Assembly (NCBI GenBank): GCA_029959085.1
Contig: JARWIR010000018.1
Location: forward strand, 930,001 to 994,000
From: Nemophila menziesii
Lineage: Eukaryota; Streptophyta; Magnoliopsida; Boraginales; Hydrophyllaceae
Reading direction: 5' to 3'
DNA: 64,000 nucleotides
Shown: positions 27,071-39,330 of the stretch, one piece after another
Layout: each line of letters begins with the position of its first letter
Position numbering within the stretch: the first letter of the stretch is position 1
Position numbers and translations under genes: made by a program
The notes under the pieces: generated by a model
The model's database searches: none
What the model saw: the letters and a program-made list of their open reading frames with translations, nothing else
Told to the model about the DNA's origin: nothing

Positions 27071-29334
27071 AAAGAAAGGTATTTATTGAGGACAGACTTG
27101 TTTTCATAACAAAAAACCCCCAAAACCCCATTTTCTCCAATTTTCTTCCAAAAACCTTAATCAAATTCATTCAAATTTTTTCCAATTCATCTTGCACTAT
27201 TTACAAGTTCATAATCAAGGTGGGTCATACTCAATACACAATTCCTTTAAGAAATCCAAAGAATTTCCTTGAGCATATAAAATGGAAATTTCCTTTTTAT
27301 GTATCTTACTCACTTTCATACGAAAATACATTTGGAATACGTTGGAAGGTTTCCTCAACATCCTATGTTTTAGCTTCAAGTATGTCCTTCCTCTTTTCCT
27401 TTTTCCCATGTATCTTCTTTTGTTATATATTTATATTAAATATACCCTATTTGTCTCCGCAATAGCTATCCTCTTGAATTCCTACTTGCGAGGGTCTAGT
27501 ATGCAAAATCTCTAAACTATCTTCAGAAGAAAGTCACGTAGTGTTCGCTTATAGGTTTAAGATGGTCGAGTAATCCTTAGGGCTTATCACCAATAAAGTA
27601 TAAAAAAATCAACCCCCACATACACTATATTGTTGGCTAGTATTAATCTACACAATGCCTAATGAATAATGTTTATTAAGAAATGAGGTAAATTTTTTAC
27701 CGTTAGAGGGTCGTATATTTTGGCTCATATTTTTGTGCTCTAGATAAATCTGGACCTACTTTCTACTTGTAGCTTATAATATACATATATAAATATAGTA
27801 CACGCCTAAAAAGTAATTACTTTCTCACTCTATTGTTTCCTCCCTCTTTTATATTTTACACCTAAATTAGGGTTTCTTATATACTAATCACACAAATTCT
27901 TCCAGCCCCGAATTTATATTATCATAAAGATATTGCGGATCTTGATTCATTTATAATTCATATATTATAAAATATCTTTAGTTGTACCCAACAACAAACA
28001 ATTAGTTTGTGTTTAATATGCGAGGTTTTAATTTGATACTTCGATAAAAAAACAAAGGTTTGTATTGTATTTGATGTTTCTTTTTTTTCATTTACTTTGT
28101 ATTTATACACAAATATATGTATAAATTTATTTTTAAATTTTTTTTACAATTAATGTCTCCCACTTTTTATATTTATTTAATATATGTTGGAATGATATTA
28201 AATGACAATCTTGATACATCTTTTTGAATTCTTATGTGTATATTGCTAGTAATAACTATTACATATATAAATACTTACATATATTTAAAAACCTCTATAT
28301 TTTGTTGTTAAATTAATGTGAAATATTAACCTTTATTGTATGATTTTCGTTGTAGACTTTAATTTGGTTGAGTTTTGAATTTGAATAGCTATGTGATGTA
28401 AGTATTTGTTATCTTACACTATTGATAATTCATATTATTTTACACGTCAAAAATCCTCCTTTTTCTTTAACTTATTTCCAATTCTATTACCTTTGGTTGT
28501 TTGGGTGTTTCTGTATATATTTGTTATTCATACAATACTGCTAATTTAATTGTATGTGAATAGTTACCCGTATCATTTGGTATAGATTGTAACATAATTA
28601 TGTATGTCATGTTAGTAAATGACATTTTATTTGAACAAATGATTTAAATTTGCTTGAGGCAGTTTTGTTATAGTTTGTGAAACACCTTACTCTTTCATTG
28701 TATTTCAGGAGCCGTGTAATGGTAATATTATTAGTTTTATTGCATATTTTTGTCCCAGATTTTGCAAAGGTTGACCATGTAATGATTACATGTGTGCTTC
28801 AGATTTAAGTCATTTAATTTGAAGCTTAAAAATAAGATCAACATTCTATTTTCATTTCTTTATTTCAAATTTATCATATACTTAAAAATTTACACCATGT
28901 GTTTCGAAATAAATGTCCATTTAACTATGTAAATAGTTTTAAATATATAAAGATAAAATTTTTGTTACAATTATGTTATATAAGTATTTTGATATTTTAA
29001 ATACTAACATAAATTTTAATATTTTAATATAGATAGTAGCATAAATTTTTTTAATAATAATTTATTTAAAGGACATTTATTTAATAACAAAGTGAGCATA
29101 TTGGTCTTGTTAGGCTTAAGTGTACCTTTCACTGCGTGCCTTTTGAAATATTAAAATCAATCTAAATAAATGAATAAAATTTATTCATTATTACTTATCT
29201 ATTAATTTTCCATTACTTAATCTCAAGCTTGATAAAAAGACCAACAAGCTATTATATGTTTGGTTTTCATACTCAATTTTTTCTATAAAACTATAAATTT
29301 ATATTTACCTTTTAAATTCTTCTGACCTTTAGAT

Positions 29335-29962
29335 ATGGACAACGAGATTGAAACCGGAAGATGTCAACATTTAACTATTCGGTAAGATTAATTTTATTTA
29401 TCTATTTTATCATTTTTTATCACGAATATAGTTAGAATTTTTTCTCATATATGTTTTGTGGTTGTTATTCATTAGTTAATGTATTTTTCTTGTAATGTAT
29501 AATTAATTTGTCACCATCTATGCACGGTTCATATTTATTTTCTCTAATACTTCATAGTATGCTGAAGTTGATGCAATTGTATAATGTAAAGAGCATAATT
29601 GAATAAGTCTACAAGTAGTATAATCAATATATAAAAATATTAGCAGTGTCATATTAAAGTAGACTGGATTTTTTTTTGAAGTTTTAAGGATTTGAAACGT
29701 TATTATATAAGTGGGCTACTTAGATATTTAACATTAAATTTGGCAGGCTTCAAAAATATTAAATTGTTTCATAATAGTTTATATCTTGGACTACCATATG
29801 AAATAAAAATCAATTATTTTATGTGATACACTACTTAAAATTTTCTTGATATATTCTTCATTTTAATGTAGTGGATATGTAGCCGAGATGAGACACAATA
29901 ATCCAAAGTTTGATGAACTGTTTGGGCAACTTCCTCCGCTCAGTGCTCCTAGGCATAGATAA
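29335..29962 (+). pseudogene. EMF1-like gene broken by a deletion (unit 5)
   Basis: Exon 1 is 29335-29381 and has TTA for TTC in the HFTIRG motif (Phe to Leu). Exon 2 starts at 29872 but runs only to AGGCATAGA, where a deletion joins it to sequence that lies about 1.17 kb further downstream in unit 4. The frame then meets TAA at 29960-29962. At most 45 residues could be made, ending APRHR, so the YWRC part of the motif is lost. Confidence 0.8.
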
Positions 29963-30971
29963 ATATGAATTATACAAAAAAGAGATGTAAAAAAGGAAAA
30001 TATAGGATCAAACAAATTCAAAGTACAATACTGAAAGCGAATAAAGGGTTTCGATCTCCTTTATTAGGGGCTACTTAGGTGATAGATCACCAAATGAAAA
30101 TCATATTCTTTAACTTGTCGATGAAGGAGAATTTGGGTATAACACAGTGATCCAAATATCAACAAACATTATTCATATGCTTCCTATACGCATGAAATAT
30201 AATAGAAGACTCTAACTCCTCCCAAATGTTATCATACACCTATGTTTAGTTGGAACAATGGGAATATCGAGCCTTAGGATAAGCTTAAGCCCATATTGTC
30301 ATCATGTATGTAGAGGAAAATTATTAACTTAAAAGATAAAATACACAAACATTACAATTAATAAATAGTGTGCCGCACGTGGTAATAAATAATCAAGTTA
30401 AATTACAAATTCACTTAAGCCCTACTAACTCTTTAGCTATGATCCCCTAAGGCACTTAGCCATGACATATAGAAACAAGGGAGAGTGTAAATCCATACCC
30501 GAAAGAATAAAAATACATCAAACTAAACTAAATATTTTAGAAAAAGGAATAATTTTTTATTAATAATAGAAAATTGTTATTTCTTACGAAATTTCAATAT
30601 CTCCTTTTCTAACATAATGTTGTATTAAGGGCTGAAAACCTAAATTTTACCAATATATCAAGTAATATTAAAAAATAACACGGTAAAAAAAATAAAAAGG
30701 GTCACAAAAATTAGTAAGAACACTATATTATTCAGACACATCAATGTAGGTCAAATTTCATAAATCTTGCTGATAAAATTTTGGATAACATATAGAAAAG
30801 GTTTGTAATAATTTTATGAATTTTTATATTTTATAGGTAAGAATACAAGAGAGTTCAAGATTACGTATAAATTCCTCCATATGCGCATCCATATAATTTA
30901 TTGGGTAATATTTAGTTGGTAATATAGTCATAGTAGTGCGAAAAAGCTATAGAAAAGTCACATGTTTAATG

Positions 30972-31154
30972 TCAATATTCCAAACCTCGGGCAAACAAAA
31001 TTATCTCAATTATGTTGTTTTTAATGATCATAATTATATCCTTAAACTCGTGCGCTCTATTTACAAAACTTTGTAAATTGGAATAAGACACATGATTGAA
31101 AGGTTGTCCATCTGTACAATTGCTACAAAATTTAATGTCTATTGAGATGTTCAT
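30972..31154 (-). CDS. Conserved 60-codon ORF, function unknown (unit 5)
   Basis: SYSNLQ/NRAHEF variant with DGQPFNH (Leu to Gln), which would weaken any glycosyltransferase-like motif. Confidence 0.22.
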   Translation of the reverse strand: MNISIDIKFCSNCTDGQPFNHVSYSNLQSFVNRAHEFKDIIMIIKNNIIEIILFARGLEY

Positions 31155-31974
31155 GGTATGAGGTGTTTTTCAGTTTATTTGGGGATAATAATCATCTGTT
31201 CTATGTTTTATTAAGGAGTGATGCATCTATTCCTTGTTGCTTCCAAAATGAAAGTGATGAAGTGAGGGACTCTCATTCGGATACCATCAGAGAATGATCA
31301 ATTGATTTCTGAGGGAGAAGTAGGTTTTGCGAAGAGGAGCTTTCGTGAGAGGTGGCTAAGAAATGAAATGTTCACTTAAAATTTAAAAATATACGATATG
31401 GGTATTTTATAAAAATATTATGTCCAAAGCCAGTATAATTGCTTGTTATGTGTTCTCGAGAAGTTCTACGAAGAAGAGTGTCAGCAAGCGTTACAAGCCC
31501 ATGATTGTAAAAAGGATGGTTGGATATATTTTGCGTATTCTCCAAATGACAGATCGACATCATTACTTTCTGGCTTAATTAATTTCTGAATTCTTTCGGT
31601 TCCCAAGAACAATTATCCTAATAAAGACCAGACATTTATGTGATCTAGCTGTGTTTATTCAAACTACTAATGATAAATGCGTGTAATACTTCTTTGATAT
31701 CTTGACTAATTAACTCTCTCTTCCTTGTCTATCCTATTGTTATACGATGAAGATTTTTGTTCTTTAAACCTTTCTCTATCTTAGGCTTACAATATTTTGG
31801 TAACTTATGGAAAGAGCCTCTTTGCAGTCAATATCTACATTATATTTCGAAGTTTTTCCTAAGGTCCTGATTTACCCACTTAAGTGGTGGATTCTGTGAA
31901 AATATAAGTAATGGCCAGGATCGATTCTGGCAAAACATATATTAATTTTTTTTTACACATAACACGTTTAACAA

Positions 31975-33060
31975 AAACAAAACCCAAAACCCTCGAGAGC
32001 CGCTCTCCTTCACAAGACAACCGCCGCTGGAAGACCATTCTCCATTACCACCGTTCGAAGACCATTCTCCACCAATAATCAATGAACAACAGAGCTAAGG
32101 TCATCTCTTCTATCAATCTCTATATTTTTAGGGTTAAATGTTTTATAATTGATAATAAACAGGTTTTAATTCGAAGAACCAGGAAGTCATGGACACCGAA
32201 GTTGTAGCTGTGGCAGCACCAGTGGTGGCGCTTTTGCAGGGTAATATATATACTGATTTTTCTTATTAATGGTATCTATCTTTATGTTTTCTCTTTCGTT
32301 TTGTGATTAAATATATAAATTTATTTAGTGAATAGAGACAACGAATTTTCATAATGTTGAAACTATAATTTTGCAGCATCGATCTCATTTTCTCAAGTGA
32401 AACGTGCGTTGATGCATGGATTGAGAAAGAAGTGAGTCATATTTGATTTAACTACTTTACTGTGCTCAATATTTCTATCTAGAGTTTATATCTTAAAACT
32501 TTTTCTATGACCATTGTTTGTATAATGATTAATAGCATGTATTTGCACAATCTGGCATTTGTAAAATTATCAAAGAACCCAAACACAGTTACTGAAGAGT
32601 TATACTTAAATGCCACAATTTCAGGTCTCTCTATAATTAATTTTCATGCCCTTCTTAATTATACATAAACCTTTTCAAGCTAACAAACTTCAGACCTTTT
32701 GATTATTGACTTATAGTAATTCTGTTTTTAATTACTCTTATGGTAAGCTGTCTTTATCAATTGATCAATTGTCTTTTTCTTGATGGTACTTTGATAAATA
32801 TTTAAACTCAATTTATTATATTTTACTTTTTTGATTCAGTGATCAATCTAGATAGAAAAATTAAGGAGCCAAAGTTGCACATCATAAACTTTATCCAGGT
32901 TTTGTTATCAAAGGTAAAAAAATTATGTGAAATTTTGTTAATACGTGTTTATTTTTCTACTCCTACTCTTTGGATATTATTATCTAATTAAAATAATCAT
33001 GTTTTCGTGCAGCTTTTAGTGAATTTTCTACAATTTATTGATCGGTCCTAGGTTGTACAG
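31975..33060 (+). pseudogene. Exon-like fragments of an unrecognised gene in the Helitron-like element
   Basis: Several splice-bordered pieces: an ATG at 32190 starting MDTEVVAVAAPVVALLQ; ASISFSQVKRALMHGLRKK after an ATTTTGCAG at about 32377; a segment at 32538-32624 ending in TTTCAG; and one at about 32840 with INLDRKIKEPKLHIINF before a GGTAAAAA. Higher GC than the flanks (especially 31985-32080) fits a former leader and first exons. I could not place them in a family. Order and direction are uncertain. Confidence 0.35.
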
Positions 33061-34010
33061 TTGTTGTAATTGTAGAAATGAAGTTGCTCTTCATGATAAT
33101 ATTATTTCTAAAGCGTTTCAATTAATTTACATAAATATGAAAACATTTAACAGTAATTTACACCATTAGTCCCTATTTACTCCAAGAAATAATAAGCATA
33201 CCCCTGTATATGAGTGGATTTGCTTCTTTAATATATCACAAGGGATGGTAAAAATTACCGTTCCAAATTCGTGATAATCAAAAAAAAAAACAGGGTTTAT
33301 TTCCGAGATAGAATTAAATTAAACATTACACTACTTGGACAAATTTTGTACGGAAGATCAGATTTTTTGGCAGGATTATAGTATTCCTTTTTCGTAGCAA
33401 TGAGTGTTGATCAACCTTTTTATGCTACTTTCTAGATAGATTCAAATTTATTGGCATGATATATCAAGATTGTTGGTCGTACACAATATTATTTTTTCTT
33501 CAGGTTTATTTTCCAGGCTGATGTGGATGCAAATGGGTTGACCGAATCTTGGAGAAGAACCCAAAACTAAGGTAAGAAATTATTTTCACTTTTATAATTG
33601 TACTGCGATTGATTTCTTCATTTTCCAACGACCAATCTATTTTTTGCAGGACTATGACAGATCTGAAGCAGAAATAAAAAGAATTCGATTCTCCACCGTC
33701 GCCTAATTGAAATTCCAAAAGTGAAGTATAATTTAACCCGTATAATCTAAACTCTTTTTTAATTTGAAGTTTTTTTAATTTCTTCATCAATGCTGATTTG
33801 AAGCTTTCATTTTACGTTTTTATACATTGCAGGGCTTGAAATCAAAAGACCTTTAAAGCGTCCATTACCTGACTTTTCGATGCTATCGATTTCCAAGTCT
33901 TCTACTACTACTTGTAAAATCATGGTTTTTTGTTCGCTTTATTTGTTAAATAAAAAGCGTCCATTACATGACTTTTCGAAGCTTTCATTTTACATTTTTA
34001 TACATTGCAG

Positions 34011-35129
34011 AGCTGAAGTTGTATTTATACTACTGTAAAGTTTTTGTAAATATATTTCGTGTATTTATTTTAATGGATTTTACTCTTTCTCATCAGCTTG
34101 ATTCCGAGAAATTTGAAAATATTTCTTCAAGTGAAGAACGACAAGATTTCATTGAACAACTTGATGAGGTTTGTTATATTTAATAATGTTTTGAATTTTA
34201 TTGTACTATATTATGTATGTATATATTATAATGCAGGTACAAGATTGGTTGTACTTAGATGGAGAGGATGCGTCTGCTAAGGAATTTCAAGAACGTCTTG
34301 ACAAGTTGAAATCAATTGGTGATCCGATATTCTTTAGGTGTGTTGTTAATTTTGTGACATTTATTTAATGGTTTGTTTATGTGAAAAGTTAGCTTACGTA
34401 ATATAGTACAATAATTGCAGATATTGCAGCTTCTGAACATGCTCGAAATTACCTTGCTGAGCTGGAACAGGTAAATAGTATTGTTTGTTTTTTAATAGTT
34501 TGATCATCGTGTTAATTATATCTTTTATTTCCTTTAATTCAGATTGTACGCAAATGGGAAACTGATAACTCTTGGCTTCCAAAGGATAGAATTGATGAGG
34601 TGATTGTTGGTTATGATTTTATTTTTATGGAAATTTATATAAGAAGTAATTGTTTTTGTTTTGTTAATGATGTTAACTGTTGGTTTCTCAGGTTAATAAT
34701 GTGGCGGAAAAGTTGAAGAAGTGGTTAAATGAGAAAGAGGCTGAACAGAAAAAGTAAGTTTTATTAGTTTCTGTTCACCATTTAATTTATTTGAGATAAT
34801 TGCAATATCATTCATGCTGAAACAAGTGTGTTTCTTTTTATATAGGAATTCTGGAATTAAAAGCCCGGTATTTACATCGGAAGAAGTATATAGCAAGGTC
34901 TTTGATCTTCGGGACAAGGTATAATAAGATTGATGGAACTATATATATACAAGTATATACACATTCTAAATTCTTAATGGTGTGTTTTTGTGTATAGGTT
35001 GCAAGTGTTAACAGAATTCCAAAACCAAAGCCAAAAGTTGAGAAGGTTGTAAAGAATGAAACAGAGAAGAATGATGGTAATTCGGAAGATGAAGGTACTA
35101 ATGGAGATTCAAACAAGAGAAATGAGTAG
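34011..35129 (+). pseudogene. C-terminal part of an ER Hsp70 (HSP70-17/HYOU1-like), broken
   Basis: Seven splice-bordered exons: 34097-34168, 34237-34337, 34421(or 34430)-34470, 34543-34599, 34692-34753, 34846-34918 and 34998-35129, plus a trace (AELK) at 34011. Motifs in order: SSSEERQDFIEQLDE, DWLYLDGEDASAKEF, EHARNYLAELEQ, WETDNSWLPKDRIDEV, PVFTSEEVYSKVF, NRIPKPKPKVEK. This is the C-terminal helical region of Hsp110-type Hsp70s that act in the ER. The ATPase and substrate domains are missing. The piece normally found after DPIFFR (about YKELTARP) is absent, and the exon ending at 34337 does not join in frame to the next, so the copy cannot make a normal product. The end is SNKRNE, without an HDEL/KDEL signal. 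It is a captured fragment. Confidence 0.85.
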
Positions 35130-36038
35130 TGTTATTTGCTTTTTAGTCCTTACTGTTTGTGTTTATTGGTTAATAGTTTGATCATAGTGTTAATTATAAA
35201 CTATTTTAGAAAATATCCGACAAAGTCAACTTATTTTTTTGAAAATTTATTAATTTATGAAACATAATTTCCCTTATTTAAATCTGATATTATTTTATAA
35301 AGTATTTTAGGAAATATCCGATTTAAGTCAACTTATAATATCCTTACCTTAATTTATTTTCGATAACTAAATCTGCCTTTATTTATGTTTTTTTCCAAAG
35401 ATAAAAAACATTTTGAGTCTATATATTACTCAATCCTTTGTTTCTTAAAAACTCATCTCTTTTTCTATACTCAAACAAAAAATATCTTAAGCTTCTCTTC
35501 TACTCAAAGCATTTTCTGCATTTTCCCACAAAGGTTAGTTTTATTATTTATATTTCGTCCTGTAAATTTTGTAGTTTATTTATTCATTCTTAATTTATTA
35601 TTGTAATTTATTCCTGAGGTACTCGTGAGGTATTATTATTGTAATTTATTCGTGAGGTATTATTATTGTAAAGGGACTTTTTTATTACTTAGTCTTCTTC
35701 TGACTCTTACTTTTACTGTTTTTTTTTTTACTTTTTGAAGTGGAAGCTCTGTTTGTATCTGAAATAAGCATAGTTTAAGAATCATAACTCGAAAATATAC
35801 GAGTTTTTTCATTCAAAGTAATAGGAATAACTTTTAAGAAATTAAGTTTTACAAAGAAAGCTACTTCTTAAAATTGCATTCAAATCAGAAAAAAGGTAAA
35901 TTAAGGTAACTATCTACTCTTTTATAATGTTACTAAAATAAATACAAAAAAATATATATAATGATAAACATATATACACATGATAATTGAAATGTGGGTG
36001 TTATATATGTCTTTGTAAATGCGAATATACACAGTATT

Positions 36039-36298
36039 GCATAATTTAATGGGTTTAATAGGTTTGTTTTAGTAAATTACAGATTAAAAATAAATAAAAA
36101 ATTATGTAATTTGTTTCAGTATTATTTCGCATTACACTAGACATATAAGTATGATTTCAACTTTTTTTATGAGATTGAATTTTGCATAATATAGGGACCA
36201 TAGTGTAATTTTGCTGACTTAACCCCCATTTTCTCCTTTAACGAACGTAAAAAATCATCAACTGAGCGCTCATATAAAAATGAATGATAAAATCATCA
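36039..36298 (+). repeat. Direct repeat, copy 1, in the Helitron-like element
   Basis: About 260 bases starting GCATAATTTAATGGGTTTAA and containing GACTTAACCCCCATTTTCTC and CAACTGAGCGCTCATATAAA. It repeats at 36308 with moderate divergence. Confidence 0.85.
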
Positions 36299-36307
36299 AC
36301 CCCCATT

Positions 36308-36560
36308 GCATAATATAATGGGTTTAATAGATTTGTTTTAGTAATTTATAGATTAAAAATTAATAAAAAATTAGGCAATTTGTTTTAGTATTATTTCATG
36401 AACACTAGACATGCAAGTACACATATTATTTACGAAATTGAATTTTGCATAATATAGGGACTATAGTGTAATTTTGCAAACTTAACCCCCATTTTCTCCT
36501 TTAATGAAAGTAAAAAATCATCAACTGAGCGCTCATATAAAAATGAATGATAAAATCATG
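36308..36560 (+). repeat. Direct repeat, copy 2, in the Helitron-like element
   Basis: Second copy of the 36039 repeat, with a deletion of about 15 bases near 36425 and scattered substitutions. Confidence 0.85.
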
Positions 36561-37070
36561 TCAGTATATAAGCAAAAATACTCATTAGTAATATAATCAA
36601 ACTTATTTTTTACAATATAATATTTTTTATAATTAGTAAAAAATTTACCTAATCGGTTTTTTTATTACTTTTTTATAACATTAGAATAAAATTTATTTAA
36701 TCAAATTTATTTTTTATAATGTAATTTTTTTAATATTAGAATACAATTTATTTAATGATGAGAACTTGACAGGTCAATAATTCTGTACACTATTTTATTG
36801 TTTTCGTTTTTGGGCAATTTTTTTTGGCTTTAATTTCTTTTAGGTATTACAGTTGGTTAATATATAACGACAAATAATTAAATTTTTTGAATGATAGATA
36901 AGAGTTTATTGTTTAATTTATCATTATCTTAAATATCACTTTTTATATGATAAGATTAAATCATTCAAGATAACTATTTAATAATTACATGATATTTAAA
37001 TTTTGTTAATATATAATAACTAATATACAATGTTGTTACTACTCCACAGGTTTTATTAAAACTAAAAAAA

Positions 37071-37492
37071 ATGATTGTCTACAAGAGTCGTGTCGTAAGT
37101 AATTTTTGTGTTTATTTTACTATTTGTATAATTCTTTGCTAAACAGTACTATTTTTTCAGGCTAACAGAAATCTCATGGAAATCGTAAGTTAACCTATCT
37201 TATAAGCATTACGTGTTTTGGTTGTATATATTATTTTTGAAGTGTAATTTTAAATTCAAATTGTAGGTTCAGTTCCTTCAGTCGCAAAATGTGATTGTTA
37301 CATTTAGGGACAAGGAGGAATTTTATCGATTAAAATCACCACAAGTAAGGAATAAATCTAACTTAATCTTTAATGTGAGTAAAGCTCATTAAAATAATAA
37401 TGATTTTGAATTATAAATAGAATTGGAAGCAAATTATGAATGCTAATTGGAAAAAAGGAAGACGGGTGGCTAGATGGGACTACAATCACATG
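37071..37492 (+). pseudogene. Four-exon coding cassette of unknown origin in the Helitron-like element
   Basis: Exons 37071-37094, 37161-37184, 37267-37344 and 37421-37492 all have GT-AG borders and phase-0 joins. They give 66 residues: MIVYKSRV, ANRNLMEI, then VQFLQSQNVIVTFRDKEEFY... and NWKQIMNANWKKGRRVARWD... ending NHM. No stop interrupts the join, so the fragment could still be spliced and translated as far as 37492. No family recognised. After 37492 no matching exon was found. Confidence 0.4.
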
Positions 37493-38604
37493 GTAAAATA
37501 ACTAACATTTAATTACACAGTTATTTGATTTATATTTGTAATACATACTTACTTACACTATTTCAAATATGCCGGTTATTGTCGCGACCCCAAATCGAGC
37601 GATATATATATGTTGATATATCTATGTTTTGTAGAGTTATGAGAAGGATGCACAAAAAACATGATAAAAATATTGAAATAATTCAAGATAAAGTCATTTA
37701 GTAGTTATGAGTTATTTTGTATTCATGTCATCTCAAATATTTGAGATTTTTATTTTGTATAACACAAGAGTATATTTATGTTGATTGATGTATAATTTAT
37801 GAAACCATTGAAATTTTTTAAATTTATTTTTATCTCAAGAAATGTTTGTTTTTGGTGTTATATTTTTTTTTATAAGTTAATATTGTTAGAGTGCTACTAG
37901 GCCTTAGAAAATATAGTATTGTTATATATTTAAATTGATTGAAAGTTCTTGAAAGCAATATATTTTTGATTTTTTAAATCTAACCTTGCCTACGTCATAT
38001 GCTATATTTTTATATCTAGAATATTTTTTTTAATGTTGCGCTCTTTCATTTTTTTATACATATATATACACTTTTGTTTCTCTAATTCGTATAGTAGTCT
38101 TTGTCACATAAAATATTTTCTAATTTATCTTTAAGAAGAGAAACTCAATTGTGAAAGCATTCAGAAATAAATCTTAAGTAAAAAAAAATTACAATCTACT
38201 TTCAATATTTTCTAATTTACATTGTTGTATTCCATCTAATTTGTGCTTTTACCATTATTTTGCAAGAGGTAAGTCCAACTTGACATGTTAGTCAAGTATT
38301 ATACTTGATGATATTCTTGATGAACCAGAAGTACAAACAACAAACAAGAGTGATCAATCACCGTCCCCACCTAACATTAACCAGATTGAAGCTAACCTAA
38401 ACAAAAACTGAGCTATGAAACTAACGAATGAACGAGGTATATTATTTGTTATTAAATGAGTTTAAGACACTTATTATTGAACATACGGTCTTTGTGCAAT
38501 TTTATTATATCTTAACTTCTCTACGTAGCAACTCAAAGTAAGTAAAATTAACGATGAATTGGATTTTTTTTTCGAAATGACTTCAGGCACGGGCAATACC
38601 TAGT

Positions 38605-38639
38605 GTATTTATATATATATTTATATATATATATATATT
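38605..38639. repeat. (TA)n tract, unit 5, right of the Helitron-like insertion
   Basis: Interrupted TA tract starting right after the CTAG|T border. The left remnant of the same tract is ATA ending at 31833. Confidence 0.9.
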
Positions 38640-38689
38640 CATTACTCCGATCGTCTTCACTTTTTCTGTTTTACGATTAGACCAATTGA

Positions 38690-38930
38690 TCTTGACAAGG
38701 TATACATTTGTTTGATAGGATTTTATATGGTTTCTCTTAATAAAACTTTTTGAAGTCCCTCGTTGGTCGAGGATACCTCTCCTTAAAAATCCCTTTGACC
38801 CACCCTTGTCAACAATCCATTTCTTGTACACCTTTTTGGCTAGTACCTTCATACTCTTTAACAAACGTAATAACTCTCGAGTTACTATACTACGTTTCTT
38901 TGACATGTTGAAGGCTTCATTTTCTTAAGA
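38690..38930 (-). pseudogene. Minus-strand coding-like relic, unit 5
   Basis: The longest open version: ATG at 38906 (MSKKRSIVTRELLRLLKS) runs without a stop through VYKKWIVDKGGSKGFLRRG and SFIKRNHIKS into the (TA)n tract. No family was recognised. Alternating TAA and TAC among units follows the two 3'-region types. Confidence 0.38.
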
Positions 38931-39053
38931 TAGTAACAAGTGATCCTGAGAACTGTATTTATAATCTGTCAAAACTTTCTTGTTCTTTACATATGGTGCA
39001 TTACAGTTATATTATGTTTTACATATATACAGAGTGTTGTCATTGGTGTCTTG

Positions 39054-39330
39054 CACTACTGCAGAACGGGCATTTACCCACGACAAGATTACCGACGATA
39101 TGTAGTTCGTCGGTGATGATACAAATTTACCGACGACACATGTTTACCGACGAAACACGTCGTCGTTAAATTACCGATGACAAACATTCGTAGGTAATAA
39201 AGGAAAACACCGTCTCCATTTGTTTTTTTATTTTTGATTTTTTTGTTGTTCGACAATAGTATTTTGTCGGTAAAATGAAATATACTGACGAATGAGTTTA
39301 TTTACCGACAACACGTTACTCATCGGTAAT
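39054..39330 (+). mobile_element. CACTA-like transposon end (unit 6)
   Basis: Same terminus in the short form shared with unit 3. It lies right of the Helitron-like insertion, in the normal place relative to the (TA)n tract and spacer. Confidence 0.55.

Larger units (their letters stand above)
31834..38603 (+). mobile_element. Helitron-like non-autonomous element carrying gene fragments
   Basis: Interrupts the (TA)n tract of unit 5; the flanks (ending AGTCAATA and starting TGTATTTATA) rejoin as the tract seen in other units, with no target duplication. The left end is A|TCTACATT. The right end is GCACGGGCAATACCTAG|T. Helitrons start with TC, end with CTRR, insert between A and T, and make no target duplication, and many plant ones have a GCACGGGC-type sequence before CTAG. 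A clear 3' hairpin was not found, which weakens the call. No RepHel ORF is present. It carries pieces of at least two genes, a known habit of plant Helitrons. The alternative is a plain insertion by another route. Confidence 0.62.
26780..39053 (+). repeat. Tandem unit 5, with an internal deletion and a 6.77 kb insertion
   Basis: Without the insertion at 31834-38603 the unit is about 5.5 kb, shorter than the others because about 1.2 kb is missing at the 29960 junction. Sequence to the left of the insertion (ending at 31833) and to the right (from 38604) rejoin as the (TA)n tract and spacer seen in the other units. Confidence 0.88.
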
